From: Aggregatibacter actinomycetemcomitans
Lineage (GTDB): Bacteria; Pseudomonadota; Gammaproteobacteria; Enterobacterales; Pasteurellaceae
Direction: 5' to 3'
NCBI RefSeq assembly: GCF_003130205.1
Contig: NZ_NRDF01000001.1
Location: forward strand, 310,001 to 374,000
DNA length: 64,000 bases
The position numbers and the translations under genes were made by a program. The notes beneath the pieces are model-generated. The model did not search any database and was not told the DNA's origin. It saw only the letters and a list, made by a program, of their open reading frames with translations. Shown here one piece after another: positions 59,481 to 64,000 of the stretch (position 1 is the stretch's first letter; every line of letters begins with the position of its first letter).

Positions 59481-60926
59481 ATGTCCAGAAGACTAAGAAG
59501 AACGAAAATTGTATGTACTATGGGACCTTCAACAGACCGTGGTAACAATTTAGAAAAAATTATTGCTGCCGGTGCCAATGTAGTACGTATGAATTTCTCA
59601 CACGGTTCACCGGAAGATCATATCGCCCGCGCAGAACATGTACATGAAATTGCCAAAAAATTAGGCAAAACCGTAGCGATTTTAGGTGACTTACAAGGCC
59701 CTAAAATTCGCGTATCCACATTTAAAGACGGTAAAATCTTCTTAAACGTCGGCGATAAATTCGTATTAGACGCGGAATTACCGAAAGGCGAAGGCACACA
59801 AGAAGTTGTCGGTTTAGACTACAAAACCCTTCCACAAGACGTTGTACCGGGCGATATTCTGTTATTAGACGATGGTCGCGTGCAATTAAAAGTATTATCC
59901 ACCGAAGGCGCGAAAGTATTCACTGAAGTGACCGTAGGCGGTCCGTTATCCAACAACAAAGGGATTAACAAATTAGGCGGTGGTTTATCTGCCGATGCCT
60001 TAACCGAAAAAGACAAAGCGGACATTATTACCGCCGCACGTATCGGTGTTGACTACCTTGCCGTCTCCTTCCCGCGCTCCAGCGCAGATTTAAACTACGC
60101 CCGTCAATTAGCCCAAGAAGCCGGCTTAAATGCCAAAATCGTTGCCAAAGTTGAACGTGCCGAAACTGTTGTTGACGATGCGTCAATGGACGACATCATT
60201 CTGGCTTCCGACATCATCATGGTTGCCCGCGGTGACTTAGGGGTGGAAATCGGTGATCCGGAATTGGTCGGCGTACAGAAAAAATTAATCCGCCGCTCCC
60301 GTAAATTAAACCGTGTGGTAATCACCGCGACTCAAATGATGGAATCTATGATCAGCAACCCAATGCCGACCCGTGCGGAAGTCATGGACGTGGCGAACGC
60401 GGTATTGGACGGCACCGACGCGGTAATGCTTTCTGCCGAAACCGCCGCCGGTCAATACCCTGCCGAAACCGTTGCCGCCATGGCGAAAGTGTGTTTAGGT
60501 GCGGAAAAAATGCCTAGCGTAAATACTTCTCATCATCGTATGGATATGGAATTTGACAATCCTGAAGAAACCATTGCCATGTCCGCCATGTTCGCTGCCA
60601 ACCATATGAAAGGCGTGACTGCAATTATCGCCATGACCAGTTCCGGCCGCACCCCGCTGTTAATGTCCCGCATTAGCTCCGGCTTGCCGATTTTTGCTTT
60701 ATCCCGTAATCAAAATACCTTAAACCTGTGTGCGTTGTATCGCGGTGTAACACCGATTTATTACGATGACGTCAGTCGCACCATTGAAGGCGCACAAAAA
60801 GCCATCAACTTGTTAAAAGAAAAAGGCTTCTTAATGTCCGGCGATACCGTGTTATTAACCCAAGGCGCAGAATTCGCCAACAGCGGTTCTAATACCAACA
60901 CCTGTCGTATCCTTACCGTTGAATAA
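59481..60926 (+). CDS. pykA: Pyruvate kinase (PykA type)
   Basis: 481 residues from ATG 59481 ([11 protein letters not shown], matching E. coli PykA). An in-frame extension to 59340 lacks support. Active-site motifs are [10 protein letters not shown] (about 42-51), [17 protein letters not shown], the catalytic [10 protein letters not shown] (about 250-260) and TATQMMESM. It makes pyruvate and ATP from PEP, and is probably the AMP-activated isozyme. GGAG precedes the start; a strong terminator follows. Confidence 0.97.
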   Translation: MSRRLRRTKIVCTMGPSTDRGNNLEKIIAAGANVVRMNFSHGSPEDHIARAEHVHEIAKKLGKTVAILGDLQGPKIRVSTFKDGKIFLNVGDKFVLDAELPKGEGTQEVVGLDYKTLPQDVVPGDILLLDDGRVQLKVLSTEGAKVFTEVTVGGPLSNNKGINKLGGGLSADALTEKDKADIITAARIGVDYLAVSFPRSSADLNYARQLAQEAGLNAKIVAKVERAETVVDDASMDDIILASDIIMVARGDLGVEIGDPELVGVQKKLIRRSRKLNRVVITATQMMESMISNPMPTRAEVMDVANAVLDGTDAVMLSAETAAGQYPAETVAAMAKVCLGAEKMPSVNTSHHRMDMEFDNPEETIAMSAMFAANHMKGVTAIIAMTSSGRTPLLMSRISSGLPIFALSRNQNTLNLCALYRGVTPIYYDDVSRTIEGAQKAINLLKEKGFLMSGDTVLLTQGAEFANSGSNTNTCRILTVE

Positions 60927-60946
60927 TTGGCGTAACGATAAACGGA

Positions 60947-60981
60947 TAAAAAAAGGCTTAGAGAATTCTAAGCCTTTTTTT
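60947..60981 (+). terminator. Terminator after pykA
   Basis: AAGGCTTAGA-GAAT-TCTAAGCCTT, flanked by A6 and T7. A textbook terminator usable in both directions (pykA from the left, lsr operon from the right). Confidence 0.9.
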
Positions 60982-61032
60982 GCGTGAATAAAAAACACCG
61001 AAAATTTCGACCGCACTTTTATGCGTTGTTCA

Positions 61033-61335
61033 TCAAATAACGGCTTCAGGAAACACCCATTCAAAGATTTTTTTACTTCGACTGCCGGTCATTATAGGTT
61101 CCAGCTCGGCGACACAGCGATGGTAATGCACCGTTTTGCGATGCGCTTCCAAAGCAGCTTCGTTCACATAGACTTCATAAGCGTAAAAACGGGTGCGAAC
61201 GTCCGGATCACGCAACACATCAAAACGCAAATTGCCCGGTTCCTGTCGGGTACCGATATGATTACGTTCAAAGATGTCGAGAAATTCCTGCTCTTTACCT
61301 TCCTTAACATTAATCTCTACCAACATTGCAAACAT
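61033..61335 (-). CDS. lsrG: Autoinducer-2 breakdown monooxygenase-like LsrG
   Basis: A 100-residue ABM/antibiotic-monooxygenase-fold protein with EGKEQEFLDIFERNHIGTRQEPGN and FYAYEVYVNEAALEAHR (about 13-80), as in E. coli LsrG, which isomerises phospho-AI-2. It is the last gene of the leftward lsr operon, 32 bp after lsrF. Confidence 0.93.
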   Translation of the reverse strand: MFAMLVEINVKEGKEQEFLDIFERNHIGTRQEPGNLRFDVLRDPDVRTRFYAYEVYVNEAALEAHRKTVHYHRCVAELEPIMTGSRSKKIFEWVFPEAVI

Positions 61336-61367
61336 AACAAACTCCTTATTGCAAAAAATGAGAAAGA

Positions 61368-62246
61368 CTACGCATTTTTTTCATGCAGATATAACTGATA
61401 GGCTTTTTCTGCATTTTCACCGCCGTGAACAATGGCATGTACTGCTTTCAACATGGCAATCGGCGCGTCAGATTGGAAAATATTACGCCCCATATCCACA
61501 CCGGAAGCCCCTTGGTCAATGGCTTTGTAGCACATATCCAACGCGTCTTGTTCCGGTAATTTTTTGCCGCCGGCAATGACAATCGGTACCGGGCAGCCGG
61601 CAGTTACGCGTTCAAAGCCTTTATCCACATAATAGGTTTTGATGATATGCGCACCCATTTCCGCTGCGATACGGGTCGCCAAGGAAAAATAGCGTTGATC
61701 CCGCGCCATATCTTTACCGACGCCTGTCACCGCCATGGTCGGCATACCGTAACGCGTCCCCTGATCCACTAACTGAATAATATTTTTAATGGATTGATGT
61801 TCATGTTGCGAACCAATATACACCTGTGCCGCCATCGCGGAAACATTCAGACGCAAGGCATCTTCCACACTCACCGCCACCGCTTCGTTGGATAATTCGG
61901 TCAAAATTGAATTGGCACCGGATGCACGCAAAACGACAGGTTTGCGGGTGGATGCCGGCACGACGCTACGCAAAATACCACGGGTACACATTAATACGTC
62001 GGTATATTCAAATAACGTGGTGATGTGCAAATCAATACGTTCCAGCCCGGTAGTCGGTCCTTGGAAATAACCGTGGTCGAACGCCAGCATAATGGTTCTG
62101 CCTGTTTTCGGGTTAAAAATATTCGCCAGGCGGGATTGCATGCCCCAATCCAACGCGCCGGCACCTTTTAAATAAAACGCCTGATTGGTTTGCGGTCGAT
62201 CCAGACCGAAATCTTTACCGTCTCTAATGTCATCTAAATCTGCCAT
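61368..62246 (-). CDS. lsrF: Phospho-AI-2 thiolase LsrF
   Basis: A 292-residue DeoC/FbaB-type aldolase. The Schiff-base region [15 protein letters not shown] (Lys about 191), [13 protein letters not shown] and [13 protein letters not shown] are visible. It processes phospho-AI-2 breakdown products with LsrG. 23 bp separate it from lsrB. Confidence 0.95.
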   Translation of the reverse strand: MADLDDIRDGKDFGLDRPQTNQAFYLKGAGALDWGMQSRLANIFNPKTGRTIMLAFDHGYFQGPTTGLERIDLHITTLFEYTDVLMCTRGILRSVVPASTRKPVVLRASGANSILTELSNEAVAVSVEDALRLNVSAMAAQVYIGSQHEHQSIKNIIQLVDQGTRYGMPTMAVTGVGKDMARDQRYFSLATRIAAEMGAHIIKTYYVDKGFERVTAGCPVPIVIAGGKKLPEQDALDMCYKAIDQGASGVDMGRNIFQSDAPIAMLKAVHAIVHGGENAEKAYQLYLHEKNA

Positions 62247-62269
62247 TGAAATACTCCTCTCTTCGCTAA

Positions 62270-63292
62270 TCAGAAATTGTAGTTGTCGATATTGTCTTTG
62301 GTGAATACCACGCGTTCAGGCAATAAAATAATGCCGTTGCCGTCCGCTTCATATTCGTAGCCTTGTACTTTGTTCGGTGAAACCTCAATAGTACCGATAC
62401 CCTGCACGTTCAATTTATCGCCCACATTTAATTTTTCACCTTTCAATAAGGCATTGGCGGCAGCCACGGAAATTTTGCCTTGTTGCACCACATCCCATAA
62501 GCCGAATTGTTTTACCGTGCCGCGTTTCACATAAGGGCGCATCACATTCGGGGTACTAAACCCAACAATCACCACGGAATTCACTTTCAAGTTTTCTGCT
62601 GCCTGTGCAGCCGCCGGTAATGCGTTGGCATCCGGTGCGATAATGGCATCTAAATCAGGATAGGCTTTCAAAATGCTTTCGGCAGTTTGCAGGGATTTAA
62701 TGGCGTCGTTATAACCAAATTGGGTGATTACAATTTGCCATTCCGGATGATCTTTGGCAATTTTCGCTTTGGCTTCTTTCACCCATTGATTTTGGTCGGT
62801 AACTGTCGGGCTGGAATAGAAAAACGCCACTTTGGCTTTCGGTTTGCTGATTTGATTCGCCGCCATATCCACCAACATGGAGCCTAACTGTTCCGGTGTG
62901 CCTTGGTTGATATAGTGACTACGGCATTCCGGTTTGGTGTCGGAGTCCCAGGTCAATACTTTTACGCCGCGTTTCATGGCACGTTGCAAAGTAGAGCATA
63001 AACCGTCCGGGGAAACCGCCGACACCACAATCGCGTTGTAACCTTGATTCACAAAGTTATTGATCAGTTGCACCTGATTAGGCACGCTCGGTTCGGTCGG
63101 ACCGTCATAAGTAACATCCACGCCCAAGGTTTTGCCCATTTCGGTGGCGCCCTGCCCGCCGCTGGTGAAGAAACCCACGCCCACCAGTTTAGGAATAAAG
63201 GCGATACGGTCGGCTGCCTGTGCCGTCGCCACAACGGATAAACCGAGTAACACGGAAAGTGCGGTTAGTTTTACACACGTTTTCATATTCAT
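62270..63292 (-). CDS. lsrB: AI-2 periplasmic binding protein LsrB
   Basis: A 340-residue class I sugar-type binding protein. The signal peptide is cleaved after AQA (residue 26). The features [41 protein letters not shown] and [20 protein letters not shown] match LsrB of enteric bacteria. It captures AI-2 for the LsrACD importer. GAGG precedes ATG 63292. The extra Cys residues (in GLC and PEC) are as in other LsrB proteins. Confidence 0.93.
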   Translation of the reverse strand: MNMKTCVKLTALSVLLGLSVVATAQAADRIAFIPKLVGVGFFTSGGQGATEMGKTLGVDVTYDGPTEPSVPNQVQLINNFVNQGYNAIVVSAVSPDGLCSTLQRAMKRGVKVLTWDSDTKPECRSHYINQGTPEQLGSMLVDMAANQISKPKAKVAFFYSSPTVTDQNQWVKEAKAKIAKDHPEWQIVITQFGYNDAIKSLQTAESILKAYPDLDAIIAPDANALPAAAQAAENLKVNSVVIVGFSTPNVMRPYVKRGTVKQFGLWDVVQQGKISVAAANALLKGEKLNVGDKLNVQGIGTIEVSPNKVQGYEYEADGNGIILLPERVVFTKDNIDNYNF

Positions 63293-63310
63293 TTTCCTCT
63301 TGAGTTGAAT

Positions 63311-64000
63311 TTAATCTACTGCTACCTGACGTTCGGTTCGCCGACAAACCCATTGCACAATAGCACCATAATGCAAACTGACGGACTTGCCGATTAACAC
63401 GATAATAAGTAAGGCGCCGGATAAAGCGCCGGAAATTTCATTGGGAATACCGATCATTTGCAATCCCTGTTGCAAATAACCGATGAGCATGGCGGCAATC
63501 GCCGTGCCGATAATGGAACCGGCTCCGCCGTAAATATTGGCGCCGCCCAACACCACGGCAGTTAATACCGGCATTAATAAGGAACTGCCTAAATCGGAGC
63601 GGGCGGAGCCGAAATAAGACACCAACAATACCGCCACGAAGGCGGCGATGATGCCGATAAAGGAATAAATCAATAATAATGTGCGACGAATCGGCACGGC
63701 GCTGTAACAGGAAGTGCGTTCACTTTGCCCGATTAAAAACGTGCTTCTGCCGATGGTGGTTTTGTACATCAACAACCAGAAGATGAGCGTCATTAACAGA
63801 AAATACAGGATCGGGGTCGGAATGCCGAATAAGGTTTGATTGGCGAAATCCAACAACGCATCGGGAAAGCCGCCGATGCCCTCATAACCTGTTGCGCCGG
63901 CAAAACCGGATAATAACAACGCTCCGCCGCCGAACAGGTACATGGTGCCTAAGGTAATCACCAACGGATTCACTTTGGTGTATAGAATTAATCCGGCATT
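63311..64000 (-). CDS. lsrD: AI-2 importer permease LsrD, 5' end outside window
   Basis: The 3' part (about 229 codons) of a branched permease of the RbsC/LsrC/LsrD family, open to the right edge of the window. Several membrane segments and the late motif GGANIYGGAGSIIGTAIAAM are present. Its place directly upstream of lsrB identifies it as LsrD in the order lsrACDBFG. Lacking the 5' end, neither start nor promoter can be judged. Confidence 0.88.
   Translation of the reverse strand, partial: NAGLILYTKVNPLVITLGTMYLFGGGALLLSGFAGATGYEGIGGFPDALLDFANQTLFGIPTPILYFLLMTLIFWLLMYKTTIGRSTFLIGQSERTSCYSAVPIRRTLLLIYSFIGIIAAFVAVLLVSYFGSARSDLGSSLLMPVLTAVVLGGANIYGGAGSIIGTAIAAMLIGYLQQGLQMIGIPNEISGALSGALLIIVLIGKSVSLHYGAIVQWVCRRTERQVAVD

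Overview
The window is chromosomal DNA from a Pasteurellaceae bacterium, most likely Aggregatibacter (A. actinomycetemcomitans or a close relative). The evidence is the very frequent 9-mer AAGTGCGGT/ACCGCACTT, the DNA-uptake signal word of Haemophilus and Aggregatibacter, together with Haemophilus-like gene orders (trpE-trpG-tautomerase-trpD, SDR-trpB-trpA) and Pasteurellaceae-like proteins. No tRNA, rRNA, CRISPR array, transposase or prophage module was seen.

Layout. 0.1-4.5 kb: a SemiSWEET-type protein, then a leftward operon of unknown role: a coiled 271-aa protein, a glycine-zipper protein, and a Ycf46-like AAA+ ATPase split by an in-frame TAG. 4.6-11.6 kb: a TetR regulator and a yhiI-rbbA-yhhJ-outer-membrane-factor export operon whose adaptor is frameshifted. 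11.7-23.5 kb: two FecBCD-type ABC importers, a molbindin, two TonB-dependent receptors, a small membrane protein and a DoxX protein. Five 24-bp sites resembling the ModE (molybdate) operator lie upstream of these units, so the cluster may take up a molybdate- or tungstate-type ligand. Three of its genes are broken. 23.6-30.1 kb: ttcA, nlpC, ihfA-pheT-pheS and htpX. 30.3-32.6 kb: rnpB and kdsD-kdsC, flanked by inverted ~98-bp terminator-like repeats. 32.8-38.6 kb: trpE-trpG-tautomerase-trpD, a HigBA toxin-antitoxin pair, then trpCF. 38.7-45.5 kb: a complete hydrogenase-2 operon (hybOABCDE plus hybG) behind a perfect FNR box and a Fur-like box. 45.6-46.1 kb: two small AT-rich genes of unknown role, one DUF2335-like. 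46.5-49.9 kb: the oadGAB sodium-pumping oxaloacetate decarboxylase. 50.0-53.0 kb: a vapC remnant and a frameshifted tbpA (transferrin receptor) behind a Fur box. 53.3-56.0 kb: a TrpR-controlled SDR-trpB-trpA operon; the SDR has lost its active-site segment. 56.2-59.2 kb: nrdA-nrdB without any ATP-cone. 59.5-64 kb: pykA and the 3' part of an lsr (autoinducer-2) operon, running off the right edge.

The main theme is that the household genes are intact, while surface transport, efflux and accessory genes carry many single-base frameshifts or stop codons. This looks like lineage-specific loss of uptake functions, although raw-read confirmation would be needed to exclude sequencing error. The best candidates for undescribed biology are the ModE-like regulon spanning two TonB/ABC systems, and the AAA+/glycine-zipper operon at the left end.
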